Shown: positions 51,379 through 61,082, numbered from the stretch's first letter. The stretch: 64,000 nt of DNA from Planctomycetota bacterium (GCA_022705325.1 JAKJER010000002.1:188891-252890), one strand, 5' to 3'. Numbers and translations are program-made. The notes: a model not told the origin generated them from the sequence alone.

Positions 51379-52557
51379 ATGGATATCCCGATTTCGAACC
51401 GGTTGAGCAAGCTGCCTCCGTACCTCTTCGCGGACCTGCGCCGCAAGATCGCCGCCGCCAAGGCCAAGGGCGTCAAGGTCATCACCCTGGGCATCGGCGA
51501 TCCCGATATGCCCGCGCCGGATCCGATCGTGGCCGAACTCTGCCGCGCCGTCGACGACCCCGGCGACCCCAACCGTCACCGCTACGGCTGCGATGTGCCC
51601 GTGGCGGACTTCCCCCAGGCGGTGCAACGCTTCTACCAGCGCCGCCACGGCGTGACCCTGGGCGACGACCAGGTCCAGATCACCAACGGCTCGAAGGATG
51701 CCATCGCGCAGTTCGCCCTGGCCGTCCTGAACCCGGGCGACATGGCCATCGCGCCCCAGCCGGGCTACCCGACGTACAACATCGGGCACGTGTTCTCGTC
51801 GGCTGTCACGCACTACACCCCCCTGCTGGCGGAGAATGACTTCCTGGTCGACTTCGACGCGATCCCGGCCGAGGTCTGCCGCCTGGCCAAGATCCTGTGG
51901 CTCAACTATCCCAACAACCCCACCACCGCGACAGCGAGCCTGGAGTTCTTCCAGCGGGCGGTCGATTTCGGGCGCAAGCACAACATCCTCATCTGCCACG
52001 ACAACGCCTACGGCGAGAACTGCTACGACGGCTACAAGGCCCCTTCGATCCTCCAGGTCGAAGGCGCCGCGGACGTGGCCGTCGAGTTCTTGTCGCTGAG
52101 CAAGGCCTTCAACATGACCGGCTGGCGGGCCGGCGCGATGGTCGGCAACGCCTCCGCCGTCGCCGCCCTGCGGGCGGTCAAGGACAACACGGACAACGGC
52201 TCTCTCCGTGCCATTCAGTTCGCTTCCGCCAAGGCCCTGGACCTGGCCGACGAGTTGCTGCCGCAGATCAACGCCGTCTACCAGCGCCGCCGCGACATGG
52301 TCGTGGACGTGCTCAACGCCAACGGCTGGAACCTGGCCAAGCCCAAGGCGACGATCTACATCTGGGCGCCCGTTCCGGAGAAGTACAATCGTTCGTCGGC
52401 CCGTTTTGCCGCCGATCTGCTGGAGAAGACCGGCGTCGTCGTTACGCCCGGGCTGGGGTACGGCCAGTGGGGCGAGGGTTTCTTCCGCATCTCCCTGACG
52501 TATCCCGACGCGGTGCTCAAGGAAGCCCTGGATCGGATCATGACCGTGCGGCTGTGA
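51379..52557 (+). CDS. dapL: LL-diaminopimelate aminotransferase-type class I aminotransferase
   Basis: This 392-residue PLP enzyme matches the DapL branch of class I aminotransferases, which makes LL-diaminopimelate for lysine and peptidoglycan in one step. Visible: GIGDPDMPAP (38-47), RYGCDVP, GSKDAIAQF, NYPNNPTTATAS (176-187), Asp208 and Tyr211 in CHDNAYGENCYDGYKAPS, Schiff-base Lys242 in SLSKAFNMTGWRAG, and the C-terminal arginine in FFRISLTYPD. The SKAFNMTGWR and APSILQVEGA stretches favour DapL over aspartate aminotransferase. It is the only core biosynthetic gene among the sulfatases and has its own promoter. The third sulfatase gene begins 84 bases after its stop. Confidence 0.82.
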   Translation: MDIPISNRLSKLPPYLFADLRRKIAAAKAKGVKVITLGIGDPDMPAPDPIVAELCRAVDDPGDPNRHRYGCDVPVADFPQAVQRFYQRRHGVTLGDDQVQITNGSKDAIAQFALAVLNPGDMAIAPQPGYPTYNIGHVFSSAVTHYTPLLAENDFLVDFDAIPAEVCRLAKILWLNYPNNPTTATASLEFFQRAVDFGRKHNILICHDNAYGENCYDGYKAPSILQVEGAADVAVEFLSLSKAFNMTGWRAGAMVGNASAVAALRAVKDNTDNGSLRAIQFASAKALDLADELLPQINAVYQRRRDMVVDVLNANGWNLAKPKATIYIWAPVPEKYNRSSARFAADLLEKTGVVVTPGLGYGQWGEGFFRISLTYPDAVLKEALDRIMTVRL

Positions 52558-52641
52558 CCTGCCTGGCGGCAGATTGCGGATTGGAAGCGCCCCGGCGAGG
52601 CGTTATCCTTGATGCGCACCAACACGCAGAGGAGCGAGATC

Positions 52642-54594
52642 ATGCCCACATCGAGCACGAGACGTGGCTTTCTGAAGACCACCGCAGCCGCCTTCGCCGC
52701 TTCGGCCCTGCCGGGCGTCCTGCGGTCGGCCGACGCGCCAAAGCCGCTTCGTCCGAACATCATCTTCATGGTGTCCGACGAGTTGGGCTACTTCGAGCCC
52801 GGCTACATGGGCAACCCCAACATCAAGACGCCGGTGCTGGACAGGCTGGCGGCGGAGGGCGTGCGGTTCACGCAGGCCCTGGCGGGCTCGAGCGTGTGCG
52901 CGCCCACGCGGTGCTGCCTGATGACAGGCAAGCACTCGGGGCACACCTCGGTGCGGGCCAACGACGGGGGCACGCCCTTGCGGGCCGACGAGGAGACGGT
53001 GGCCTCGATGCTCAAGAAGGCCGGTTACGCCACCGGCGGCTACGGCAAATGGGGCTGCGGCGGGCGCGGCTCGACGGGCGTGCCCGAGAAGCACGGCTTC
53101 GACGAGTTCGTCGGCTATTACGACCAGGTCCACGCCCACAGCTACTATCCGCCCTACATCCTCCGCAACAGCGAGGAAGTCCCGTTGGAGGGCAACGAGG
53201 GGCTCAGCAAGGGCAAGACCTACTCGCAGTACGCCATCATGGACTACGCCCGCAAGTTCCTGCGGGCCCAGAAGGACGCACCGCCGGATCGCCGCTTCTT
53301 CTGCTACCTGCCGGTCACGCCTCCCCACGGCATCTTCGACATTCCCGACGACGACCCTGCCTGGGTCGCCTACAAGGACAAGGACTGGCCCGAACAGGCC
53401 AAGCGCTACGCCGCCATGGTCACCATGATCGACCGCCAGCTCGGCGAGGTGCTGGAGATCCTCAAGGAGATCGGCCAGGACAAGAACACCATCATCTTCT
53501 TCAGCGGCGATAACGGCGGGGCCGACTACTTCCGTGACAAGGACCACTCCCGCGGCTTCCACGGGGCGAACGTCAACCCCAAGACCAAGGTCGAGTTTCG
53601 CGGGCACAAGGGCAACCTCTACGAGGGCGGGCTGCGGATCCCGATGCTCGCCTGGTGGCCCGGCAAGGTCCAGGGCGGGCGAGCGAGCGACCTGCTGTGG
53701 TACTTCCCGGACGTGATGCCCACCCTGGCCGAGCTGGCCGGCGCCAAGGCGCCCGGCGACCTGGACGGTGTCTCCATCGTCCCCGAACTGCTGGGCGAGC
53801 AGGCGGCTGGGCGAAAGCAGCCAACCCACGAGTACCTCTACTGGGAGCTGAGCGGACAGACCGCCGTCCGCATGGGCCAGTGGAAGGCCGTCCGCCCCTC
53901 GCCGAAGGCCGCGTGGGAGCTATACGACCTCGACAAGGACGTCTCGGAGTCGAAAGACCTCGCGGCCAAGCAGCCGGAGGTGCTGGCGAAGATGAAGGGC
54001 TTCGCCCAGGCCGCCCACGAAGACGTCCGCCCGGGCACGTTCCAGGACCGCGCCAACCACGAAAAGGACCGCCGCGCCAAGTTCGGCGGCAAGGCCCAGC
54101 CTCAGCGGGGCAAAGGCAAGGGCAAGAACACCTTCAAGACCGAGGCCTGGCCCACCGACGGGCTGATCCCCCAGAAACAGTATAAGCTCGTCCGCGTCAG
54201 CAGCGAGTCCGGCGGCAACGGCAAGACGGCCGCGTGCGCCATCGACGGCGATCCGGGCACGTGGTGGCACTCGCAGTTCAACCCGACGATGGCCAAGCAC
54301 CCGCACGAAATCGTCATCGACCTGGGCAAGGAGTGCGAGGTCCGCGGCCTGCGATACATGGCCCGCCCCGACGCCGGCTGGAACGGCGCGATCGAGAAGT
54401 TCGAGTTCTACGTGGGCGACGATCCCAAGGCGTTCGGCGCGCCGGCGGTCCAGTCCGCCTTCCAGAAGGTCAAGAAGGCCCAGGACGCTGCGTGCAAGCC
54501 GGTCCGCGGGCGCTACGTCATGCTCAAGATCCTCAGCGAGGTCGACGGCAACGCGTGGGGCTCGATTGGCGAACTGGGCGTCCTGGGACAGTAG
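52642..54594 (+). CDS. Tat-exported sulfatase with C-terminal discoidin domain
   Basis: This 650-residue protein has a Tat signal (STRRGFLKTTAAAFAASALPG), the sulfatase domain (about 35-460) with NIIFMVSDELGYFEPG, formylglycine motif VCAPTRCCLMTG with Cys86 (Thr instead of Ser in CxPSR, which is tolerated), YGKWGCG and IFFSGDNGGADYF. A lysine- and glutamine-rich linker leads to an F5/8C discoidin domain (about 510-650: AACAIDGDPGTWWHSQF, HEIVIDLGKECEVRGLRYM), expected to bind the glycan. AGAGGAG precedes the ATG. It lies apart from the other two sulfatases and converges on the FAD oxidoreductase gene. Confidence 0.92.
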   Translation: MPTSSTRRGFLKTTAAAFAASALPGVLRSADAPKPLRPNIIFMVSDELGYFEPGYMGNPNIKTPVLDRLAAEGVRFTQALAGSSVCAPTRCCLMTGKHSGHTSVRANDGGTPLRADEETVASMLKKAGYATGGYGKWGCGGRGSTGVPEKHGFDEFVGYYDQVHAHSYYPPYILRNSEEVPLEGNEGLSKGKTYSQYAIMDYARKFLRAQKDAPPDRRFFCYLPVTPPHGIFDIPDDDPAWVAYKDKDWPEQAKRYAAMVTMIDRQLGEVLEILKEIGQDKNTIIFFSGDNGGADYFRDKDHSRGFHGANVNPKTKVEFRGHKGNLYEGGLRIPMLAWWPGKVQGGRASDLLWYFPDVMPTLAELAGAKAPGDLDGVSIVPELLGEQAAGRKQPTHEYLYWELSGQTAVRMGQWKAVRPSPKAAWELYDLDKDVSESKDLAAKQPEVLAKMKGFAQAAHEDVRPGTFQDRANHEKDRRAKFGGKAQPQRGKGKGKNTFKTEAWPTDGLIPQKQYKLVRVSSESGGNGKTAACAIDGDPGTWWHSQFNPTMAKHPHEIVIDLGKECEVRGLRYMARPDAGWNGAIEKFEFYVGDDPKAFGAPAVQSAFQKVKKAQDAACKPVRGRYVMLKILSEVDGNAWGSIGELGVLGQ

Positions 54595-54654
54595 CCCCAG
54601 CACGCCGGTCTCCTGGAGCGGAACAGGTGCGTTGAGCCAGCCGCGACGCCGCGT

Positions 54655-56988
54655 TTACTTCGGGCTCTCGCGGCCGACGACCGGCCCGTAGACCTCGAAT
54701 TCCCAGATCCGCGCGAGGTCGCCGGGGGTCTTGGTGACGACCAGGCGCAGGCGGTCGGTGGTGACGGCGGGGAAGCGCGTGGACCAGTCGGGGGAGGCGT
54801 TCTCAGCCGTCTTGGTGCCCTCGATGTCGCGGTAGTCCTTGCCGTCGTAGTACTGCAACACGAAGTCCGTGATGGGCGTCCGGGGTCCGTCCTTCCCGCC
54901 CGCCTGCCCGCTTACGATCCGAACGGCGCCGATCTTCTGCGGTGCGTCCCAGGCCAGTTCCACGGTCGCGGGCGACTTCTCGTCGCTGACCCAGCGAAGG
55001 GCGTTGTCGCTGTAGCTGACGCGCCCGTCGTTGATATTGGAGGCGGGGTTCTGGGCGGCCTTGTAGTTGCCCGATACGGTCACCTTGGCCGAGCGGGCGA
55101 GGTTCGCTCCAGCGGCCTGGAGCCATTTGGGGGCCGCGGGCGGGGCGGGCGGCTGGGGCACGGGCAGCTTGCCCACGCCCTTGAGCATGAGTTCCTTCAG
55201 TTCGACCAGGTGGTCGCTGTAGACCTGCCGCGGCGAGGAGTCGTGGCGTTTGCAGATCGACGCAGCCATGCCCACCACCTCGCCCACCATGCCCAGCGTC
55301 CGCATCACGCGGACGGTGCCCAGGGCCACGTGCGTGACGCTGATGTTTCGCCCGGCCATGAAGAGGTTGTCGATGTTCCGCGAGTAGAAGCAGCGGTACG
55401 GGATGGCGTAAGGCTCGATCTTCAGGTGAACGGCCCGCGAGCGGAACTCGATGTCGGGGAACTGATCGCTCTGGATGGGATAGTGCAGGTCGATGGTCCA
55501 GGTGGTGGTCACCGAGGCGTCGGGGAATTCCTTGCGCCCCTGGATGTCCTGCTGGCGGAGGATCACGTCGCCCAGCAGGCGGCGCGACTCGCGCTTGCCG
55601 CCGATGTACGCCACCCAGTCCAGCTCCCGCTTGGCGTATTTGTCCTTGTCCGGCGCGTGGTTCTTCTGGAACGCCCAGTTGCCGAACACCGCTCGCAGCC
55701 CGTGGTCGCGGACCCACTCAGCCTGCTCGATCTGGTCCAGGCGGAAGCCCGTCTCCCAGTTCCACTCCCCGTGCGTGGCCCGCTGATAGTTCTTGTCGGT
55801 GAACTGGATGGCCCACGGCGTCTCGGGGAAGCTGGTCTGCTCCTTGGTCTCCTTGGAGTACCACTGGACCGAGGTGCCCATGACCATGCGGTCGGCTTCC
55901 TTGGGGGCCAGTTCCTCGCCGGTCTCGGCCTGCTTCTCACGCCCATAGCGGTAGTCCGCCCCGGCCAGGAAGCCGAGGTTGCCGTCGCCGGTGCAGTCGG
56001 CGAAGAGCTTGCCGGCGAATCGCGTCCGGCGCCCCGTGCGGATGTCCTGGCCCAGCACCGCGACGATCCGCTTGTCCTTCATCTGGGCGGCGTTGACGCG
56101 GGTGTTGAGGAACAGCTTGAGGTTAGGCTCGGCCCGGACAAGGTCAAGCTTCCGCTGGTCTTCGTACTTCTCGGGCGGCTGGGCGTTCCCCGCGCCCTGA
56201 GGGCCCAACTCGCGGACCACACCGCCGAGGGCAGGATAGGGAGGAAGGTGGATCCGCCCCTGCAGGTGGACGCGGACCTCCGAGCTGTTGTTGCCGCCCA
56301 GGACCGGGCGGTCCTGGATCAACGCCACCGACACGCCCAAGCGGGCGGCTGCAACGGCGGCACACGTGCCGGCCGCCCCGCCGCCCACGACGACCAGATC
56401 GAAGGGCCCGGCCTCTTCGGGCTTGTCGCTCAGTCCGAGCTTGTCGCGTCGCCAGCGGGCCATCGCCTCGCCCTCGTTGGGCGGCACGAAGGCCGGGTCG
56501 GAGGTGAATACGATCGCGTCGCACCGCCCGTTGAAGCCCGTCAGGTCGCGCAGGGCGACGGTGGTGTTGCGGGCGCTGTCGGCAATCTCCACCGTCCCGC
56601 CGTCCTGCCAGTGCCAGGCTAGGCCTTTCGTGCCGAACACGGTGGCCAGGGCCTTGCCGCCTACGTGCACCTCGAACCGCCCCGGCGGGTTAGGCACGTT
56701 CCACGGGGCGGTCCAGTCGCGGGTCCGCACCAGCACGCGATACGTGCCGGCCGCGGGGAACGCCACCTTCGTCGTCGCGTCGGCCACCGGACGGCCCATC
56801 CCGTGGGCCATGAGGTACGGCGAGCCCATCTGGTCCATCACCTGCGTGTCGATGACCCAGCCTCCCAACTCGTCGAATCCTTCGGTTTCGAGCAGGAGTG
56901 TATGGTTCGGTGCGGCGGACAGGGCGCTGTTGGCCCCAAGCACCAGCGCTGCGGCGGCCAGCGCGACGAGGACGTGTCTTTTCGTCAT
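54655..56988 (-). CDS. Exported FAD-dependent oxidoreductase with carbohydrate-binding ends
   Basis: This 777-residue protein has a signal peptide (MTKRHVLVALAAAALVLGANSALSA). Residues about 30-185 form a CBM-like beta-sandwich (HTLLLETEGFDELGGW, TYRVLVRTRDW). Residues about 200-620 form an FAD-binding domain: VVVGGGAAGTCAAVAAARLG, DRPVLGGNNSSEV, GKLFADCTGDGNLGFLAGADYR and DNLFMAGRNISVTHVALGTVRVM. Residues about 640-777 are F5/8C-like (NPASNINDGRVSYSDNALRW, ATVELAWDAPQKIGAVRI). The FAD_oxidored family is common in polysaccharide loci but rarely characterised. The ATG at 56988 has GAGGT upstream. It follows the isomerase-like gene by 36 bases. Confidence 0.85.
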   Translation of the reverse strand: MTKRHVLVALAAAALVLGANSALSAAPNHTLLLETEGFDELGGWVIDTQVMDQMGSPYLMAHGMGRPVADATTKVAFPAAGTYRVLVRTRDWTAPWNVPNPPGRFEVHVGGKALATVFGTKGLAWHWQDGGTVEIADSARNTTVALRDLTGFNGRCDAIVFTSDPAFVPPNEGEAMARWRRDKLGLSDKPEEAGPFDLVVVGGGAAGTCAAVAAARLGVSVALIQDRPVLGGNNSSEVRVHLQGRIHLPPYPALGGVVRELGPQGAGNAQPPEKYEDQRKLDLVRAEPNLKLFLNTRVNAAQMKDKRIVAVLGQDIRTGRRTRFAGKLFADCTGDGNLGFLAGADYRYGREKQAETGEELAPKEADRMVMGTSVQWYSKETKEQTSFPETPWAIQFTDKNYQRATHGEWNWETGFRLDQIEQAEWVRDHGLRAVFGNWAFQKNHAPDKDKYAKRELDWVAYIGGKRESRRLLGDVILRQQDIQGRKEFPDASVTTTWTIDLHYPIQSDQFPDIEFRSRAVHLKIEPYAIPYRCFYSRNIDNLFMAGRNISVTHVALGTVRVMRTLGMVGEVVGMAASICKRHDSSPRQVYSDHLVELKELMLKGVGKLPVPQPPAPPAAPKWLQAAGANLARSAKVTVSGNYKAAQNPASNINDGRVSYSDNALRWVSDEKSPATVELAWDAPQKIGAVRIVSGQAGGKDGPRTPITDFVLQYYDGKDYRDIEGTKTAENASPDWSTRFPAVTTDRLRLVVTKTPGDLARIWEFEVYGPVVGRESPK

Positions 56989-57024
56989 GGCAAGTACCTC
57001 AAACATGGGCAGAGAATCATCTGA

Positions 57025-58470
57025 TCAGAACCGTTTCACCGTCAAACCCAGCACCTTGGCCAGGGTGGTCAACTCGTCCGCATGCCGTCCGTACACAACG
57101 GCGGTGTGCTCGCGGGAGATGTTCTCGACGAACCCCTCCAGGTCGGCGAACTTCAGAAGCACCGACGACTCGCAGTGCGGCATCTTCTTGTGGCGGGTGG
57201 TCTCGCAGACTTCCGCGTCGGCCAGCAGCAGCGTCTTGCCGTCAAAGCACAACTCGACGACCGTCACCTTCTGCCCGGCCGCCAGCTCGCCGTCGATCCC
57301 GCAACCCAGGCCGTCGCGCTTGATCTCGTACGTGCCGCCCCAGTCCTTCAGGACGGTCCTGCCCCTCGGGTCCATCTCGGGCGAGATCACGCCCACGAAC
57401 CCGCAGTGGGCCAGGCGGGCCAGGTTCTTCCACTGCCCCCGAGGATACTTCTTGCCGGGCGAGAGCGGGTCGCCGAAGTGGTCCCGCAGCGCGCCGACGT
57501 AGCTCACGGGGTACATATTGGACATCATGCAGGTCTTGTCCAGGAAGTACGTGGTCAGGGCCATGCTCATCATGGCGCAGTAGTCGCCGTCGCACGACGC
57601 GATGTAGCCGTCCTCGCGCAACAGGCTCTGGGCCAGGCAGGGCACGTCGCGCCCGCCCTGGATCACCAGGTCGCCGAAGCAGTTGAGCCCGAAGCCCATC
57701 GCCTGCTCTTCCTCCAGGATCGAACGTACGGCCAGGTACGTCCGCACCGCCTGGGTCAACTGGTCGCTCCGCACGCCCTGCTCGACGTACCGCCCGCGTC
57801 GCTGGGCCCAGACGTCAGCGACGTGCCTGGAGGAGAACTGCCCGCCGCGCTGGCGGATGTCGTCGATCGGGCGGACGATCAGCCGCGTGCCCAGGCTCGC
57901 GGTGATCAGGTGCCCGCCCGCGTGGGCGTTCCAGGGGAAGTTCTGCTGTCCGAACAGGACGAGCCTGGCCTCGCGCAGCATCCGCTTGACGGCCAGCGCC
58001 TTGAGCAGGTCAAGACCGTCGGCCTGGTTGCGGACGATGTGGACCTCGACGCCCAGGGCCCGCAGGAAATCGCGGGCCGACCATCGCCAGAAGTCCGGTT
58101 CGTCGTAGTCCATGAGGGGCCAGAAGAGCACCGGCAGATGCCGGTCGATCAGAGGCTGCGGGTGCGAGTTCCACACTTCCGTCGGATACGCGGGGATGCT
58201 CACCGGCAGGATCGCGTCGACCGACGCGTCCAGGCCTCGCACCACCTCGCCCCAGTGCTCGGGCGACTCGACGGCGATCATCTTCTCCACGACGGCCGCC
58301 CCGGCGACGGCGTCAGCGAGCCGGTCGACGTCGATATTCGGCTTGCCGGAGCGGGCCAGGATCGGCTGGAGCTTCGCCGGAGGCCGGCGAAGGTGCGGCA
58401 GCGGGTCGCCCACCAGGAAACGGGGCTTGTCGCCCAGTCCGACTTTCGTACGGGTCGTGGTCTTGCTCAT
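57025..58470 (-). CDS. L-fucose/L-arabinose isomerase-like protein
   Basis: This 481-residue protein resembles the FucI/AraA fold. Recognisable parts are MIAVESPEHWGEVVRGLDASVDAILPVS (about 70-97), ARLVLFGQQNFPWNAHAGG, and the AraA-like catalytic region GFGLNCFGDLVIQGGRDVPC then YIASCDGDYCAMMSMALTTYFL (about 275-325), where conserved acidic residues bind the metal. The C-terminal beta-barrel includes KVTVVELCFDGKTLLLADAEV and HTAVVYGRHADEL. It is more distant from known isomerases than the protein at 34732-36228, so sugar isomerisation is likely but not certain. ATG 58470 with GAGGA upstream is preferred to 58488. Confidence 0.6.
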   Translation of the reverse strand: MSKTTTRTKVGLGDKPRFLVGDPLPHLRRPPAKLQPILARSGKPNIDVDRLADAVAGAAVVEKMIAVESPEHWGEVVRGLDASVDAILPVSIPAYPTEVWNSHPQPLIDRHLPVLFWPLMDYDEPDFWRWSARDFLRALGVEVHIVRNQADGLDLLKALAVKRMLREARLVLFGQQNFPWNAHAGGHLITASLGTRLIVRPIDDIRQRGGQFSSRHVADVWAQRRGRYVEQGVRSDQLTQAVRTYLAVRSILEEEQAMGFGLNCFGDLVIQGGRDVPCLAQSLLREDGYIASCDGDYCAMMSMALTTYFLDKTCMMSNMYPVSYVGALRDHFGDPLSPGKKYPRGQWKNLARLAHCGFVGVISPEMDPRGRTVLKDWGGTYEIKRDGLGCGIDGELAAGQKVTVVELCFDGKTLLLADAEVCETTRHKKMPHCESSVLLKFADLEGFVENISREHTAVVYGRHADELTTLAKVLGLTVKRF

Positions 58471-58532
58471 GCATGGTCCTCGATTCACGTGACGCTACTA
58501 TACCACCGCCCGACGGCGGGGAACAGCCACTG

Positions 58533-58560
58533 TTGACCCCCGCGCGTACGGCGGTACAAT
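58533..58560 (+). promoter_or_regulatory. Promoter of the DegT-family aminotransferase gene
   Basis: TTGACC (58533-58538), a 16-base spacer and TACAAT (58555-58560); leader of about 50 bases with AAGAAGGAG before the ATG at 58618. Confidence 0.7.
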
Positions 58561-58617
58561 ACCTCTCGCCGCTCAAAAGCCGCACATCACCCGGTACTGG
58601 CAAGAAGGAGTTCAGCC

Positions 58618-59907
58618 ATGACAGACTCGTCGGGCGCTTCGGCAAGACTGGCCATCGACGGCGGGCCCAAGGCCGTCACCAACAAGCTCACCGGCTGGCC
58701 GCGGTTTGACGAAAACGCCATCCGCAAGGTCGAAGCCGTGCTGCGAAGCGGCAAGGTCAACTACTGGACCGGCCCGCACGGCATGGAGTTCGAAAAGCGT
58801 TTCGCCGCCTGGCAGGGCAGCAAGTTCGGCATCAGCGTGGCCACGGGCACGGCCGCCCTTCACGTATGCCTGGCGGCCCTGGGCATCGGACCCGGCGACG
58901 AGGTGATCGTCCCCAGCTACACGTTCATCGCCACGAGTTTCTCCGTCGTCCAGGCGGGGGCCGTCCCACGTTTCGCCGACGTCAACCTCGACGATCACTG
59001 TATCAGCCTGGACTCGGCCCGCAAGCTCCTCACGCCGCGCACCAAGGCCATCATCCCCGTCCACCTGTACGGCAACGTGTGCGACATGGACCCCCTGCTG
59101 GCGTTCGCCCGCGAGCACAAGCTGAAGGTCATCGAGGACAACGCCGAGGCCTTCGGCGGGCTGTACAAGGGCCGCAAGACCGGCACGCTGGGGCAGATGG
59201 CCGCCTGCTCGTTCTGCCAGAACAAGACCTTCACCACCGGCGGCGAGGGCGGGATGGTCACCACCGACGACGAGGACCTCGCCTGGGAGGCCCGCAGCTT
59301 CCGCGACCACGGCTACGACGTCAAGGAACGCCTGAACCTGCTCGCCCTCGAACAGAAGCTGCCCTATATCCACAACCGCGTCGGCTGGAACTACCGCATG
59401 ACCGAGATGCAGTCGGCCATCGGGCTGGCCGAACTGGACCGCATGGATTCCTGGAACATGCCGGCGCGGCGGCGCAACGGGCGGATCCTGCTGGAGGCGC
59501 TGGCCCCCCTGCCCCAGGTCAAGTTCGCCCCCGTCGACACGCCCGAGCGACAGAACGGCTGGTACGTCTGTGCGTTCTCGCTGGACGTCGAGAACATGGG
59601 ATGCGACATCCAGCAGTTCGTCAAGGCCGCAGCCGCCGAGGGCTGCCCGTGCTGGAAGGTCTTCTGGCCGCAGTGCCATACCGAGCGGGCCTTCACGCAG
59701 CACCGCGGGTTCGGCGAGTCCGGCTTCCCCTTCGCTTCCAGCGAATATGCCGATCCGGCCAGCGTGGACTACTCCAAGGTCGAGGTGCCCAACGCCATCT
59801 GGCACGAGTCGCATACCTTCACCTGCTTTGCCTTTCCGACCTTCAGCGAGGCCGACATGCGCCAGATCGCGGCGGGACTGGTGAAGGTGATCAAGGCATA
59901 CTCGTAG
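58618..59907 (+). CDS. DegT/DnrJ/EryC1/StrS-family PLP-dependent sugar aminotransferase
   Basis: This 429-residue cytosolic enzyme belongs to the sugar aminotransferase family. Seen: GTAALHVCLAALGIGPGDEVIVPSYTF (about 77-103), Asp174 in VIEDNAEAFGG for the PLP nitrogen, Lys203 in ACSFCQNKTFTTGGEGGMV as Schiff-base lysine, and RVGWNYRMTEMQSAIGLAELDRM (about 255-277). Such enzymes transaminate keto-sugars (nucleotide-linked) or related polyols in cell-surface glycan and antibiotic synthesis. It is followed by an intracellular Gfo/Idh oxidoreductase, a pairing typical of dehydrogenation then transamination of a sugar. A hairpin terminator between them suggests partly separate transcription. Confidence 0.88.
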   Translation: MTDSSGASARLAIDGGPKAVTNKLTGWPRFDENAIRKVEAVLRSGKVNYWTGPHGMEFEKRFAAWQGSKFGISVATGTAALHVCLAALGIGPGDEVIVPSYTFIATSFSVVQAGAVPRFADVNLDDHCISLDSARKLLTPRTKAIIPVHLYGNVCDMDPLLAFAREHKLKVIEDNAEAFGGLYKGRKTGTLGQMAACSFCQNKTFTTGGEGGMVTTDDEDLAWEARSFRDHGYDVKERLNLLALEQKLPYIHNRVGWNYRMTEMQSAIGLAELDRMDSWNMPARRRNGRILLEALAPLPQVKFAPVDTPERQNGWYVCAFSLDVENMGCDIQQFVKAAAAEGCPCWKVFWPQCHTERAFTQHRGFGESGFPFASSEYADPASVDYSKVEVPNAIWHESHTFTCFAFPTFSEADMRQIAAGLVKVIKAYS

Positions 59908-59931
59908 CAGTCAAACCGCATTCCGGTCAAA

Positions 59932-59967
59932 GCCTGCCTGCCGGCAGCCTGCCTACCGGTAGGCAGG
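59932..59967. repeat. Palindromic intergenic repeats
   Basis: A 20-bp perfect palindrome of the CCTGCCTACC type (59948-59967) is preceded by a shorter GCCTGCCTGCCGGCAG palindrome (59932-59947). Both resemble the 18-bp units in the sulfatase gene at 48712-48765, with a shared GCCTGCC core. Confidence 0.8.
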
Positions 59968-59971
59968 GCAG

Positions 59972-60002
59972 GCCCACGGAAGGCCTTCCGTGGGCTTCTG
60001 TT
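59972..60002 (+). terminator. Hairpin terminator after the DegT-family gene
   Basis: A 24-bp perfect palindrome (59972-59995) centred on GG/CC, starting GCCCACGG, followed by TTCTGTT. It begins 64 bases after the aminotransferase stop. Confidence 0.7.
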
Positions 60003-60035
60003 CCGCGAGCCCTGACACAACTTGAGGAAAGCGAC

Positions 60036-61082
60036 ATGTCCAACGAGAAGGTCAACTTCGGCGTCATCGGGGCGGGCGGGATCGCCCGTCGCCGCACCAT
60101 TCCAGGCATGCTTCAGTCTCGCCGCTGCCGCGTTGTCGCCGTCATGGACGTGAGCGGCGCGGGCCAGGTCGCCCGCGAGTTCAACATCCCGCGGGCCTAC
60201 AGCCGCGAGGCGGACCTGCTGGCCGACCCGGAGGTCCAGGCGGTGTACATCGCCTCGCCCGTGCACTGTCACGCCCGCCAGATCGCACAGGCGGCCCGAG
60301 CGGGCAAGCACGTCTTGTGCGAGAAGCCCCTCACGATGACGGCGGGCCAGGCCCGCAAGGCGACACAGGCGTGCCGCTCAGGCGGCGTGCTGCTCCAGGA
60401 GGGCTACATGATGAAATTCCACGCCGCCCACCGCAAGATCAAGGAATTGATCGACGCGGGGCGGATCGGCAAACCCGTCTACCTCCGCGCGCAATTGGCC
60501 TGCTGGTACCCGCGAATGTCCGGCGCGTGGCGGCAGGACCTTCGCAAGGGCGGCGGCGGGGCCCTGATCGACATGGCCAGCCACCTCTACGACCTGCTGG
60601 AGTTCTTCGCCGGCCCCATCCGGCGCATCGCCGCCGTTACGGGCAGCCTTGTCCAGGACTATCGCCCGGAGGACGCGTCCACCACGCTGCTGGAGTTCGC
60701 CGACGGCGCGCAAGCCAGCGTAGATTGCTTCTTCTGCGTGCCTGACGCCGCCAGCCGCACCCGGCTGGAGATTTACGGTTCCGGCGGGGCGATCCTGAGC
60801 GAGGGCACAATCGGCCAGGGCAGCGGCGGGAAGCTAGAAGCCATCCTGGACGCCGGCGACGCCGGATACGACGCCGCTCAGGCCAAGGACGAGGCTCCGC
60901 GCTTTCGCCGCGTACCCTACCGGGCGGTGAACCCGTACACGGCTGAGTGCGACGCCTTCGCCGAATGCATCCTCGCCGGCCGGCCCGTCGAGATCAACGA
61001 CGCCGCCAGCGCCGTCCGCGGCATGGTCCGAATCGAGAAGGCCTACCAGAGCGCCAGGACCGGGCGGTGGATCACGCTGTAG
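60036..61082 (+). CDS. Cytosolic Gfo/Idh/MocA-family oxidoreductase
   Basis: This 348-residue protein lacks a signal peptide, unlike the three exported relatives. It shows the dinucleotide fold NFGVIGAGGIARRRTIPGML, then VYIASPVHCHARQIAQAA and the CEKPLTMTAGQA motif (about 98-109). The C-terminal domain has GALIDMASHLYDLLEFF (about 180-196) with the conserved histidine. It probably oxidises a nucleotide sugar or polyol in the pathway served by the upstream DegT aminotransferase. TTGAGGAAAG precedes the ATG; the intergenic palindromes and hairpin separate it from that gene. Confidence 0.9.
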   Translation: MSNEKVNFGVIGAGGIARRRTIPGMLQSRRCRVVAVMDVSGAGQVAREFNIPRAYSREADLLADPEVQAVYIASPVHCHARQIAQAARAGKHVLCEKPLTMTAGQARKATQACRSGGVLLQEGYMMKFHAAHRKIKELIDAGRIGKPVYLRAQLACWYPRMSGAWRQDLRKGGGGALIDMASHLYDLLEFFAGPIRRIAAVTGSLVQDYRPEDASTTLLEFADGAQASVDCFFCVPDAASRTRLEIYGSGGAILSEGTIGQGSGGKLEAILDAGDAGYDAAQAKDEAPRFRRVPYRAVNPYTAECDAFAECILAGRPVEINDAASAVRGMVRIEKAYQSARTGRWITL

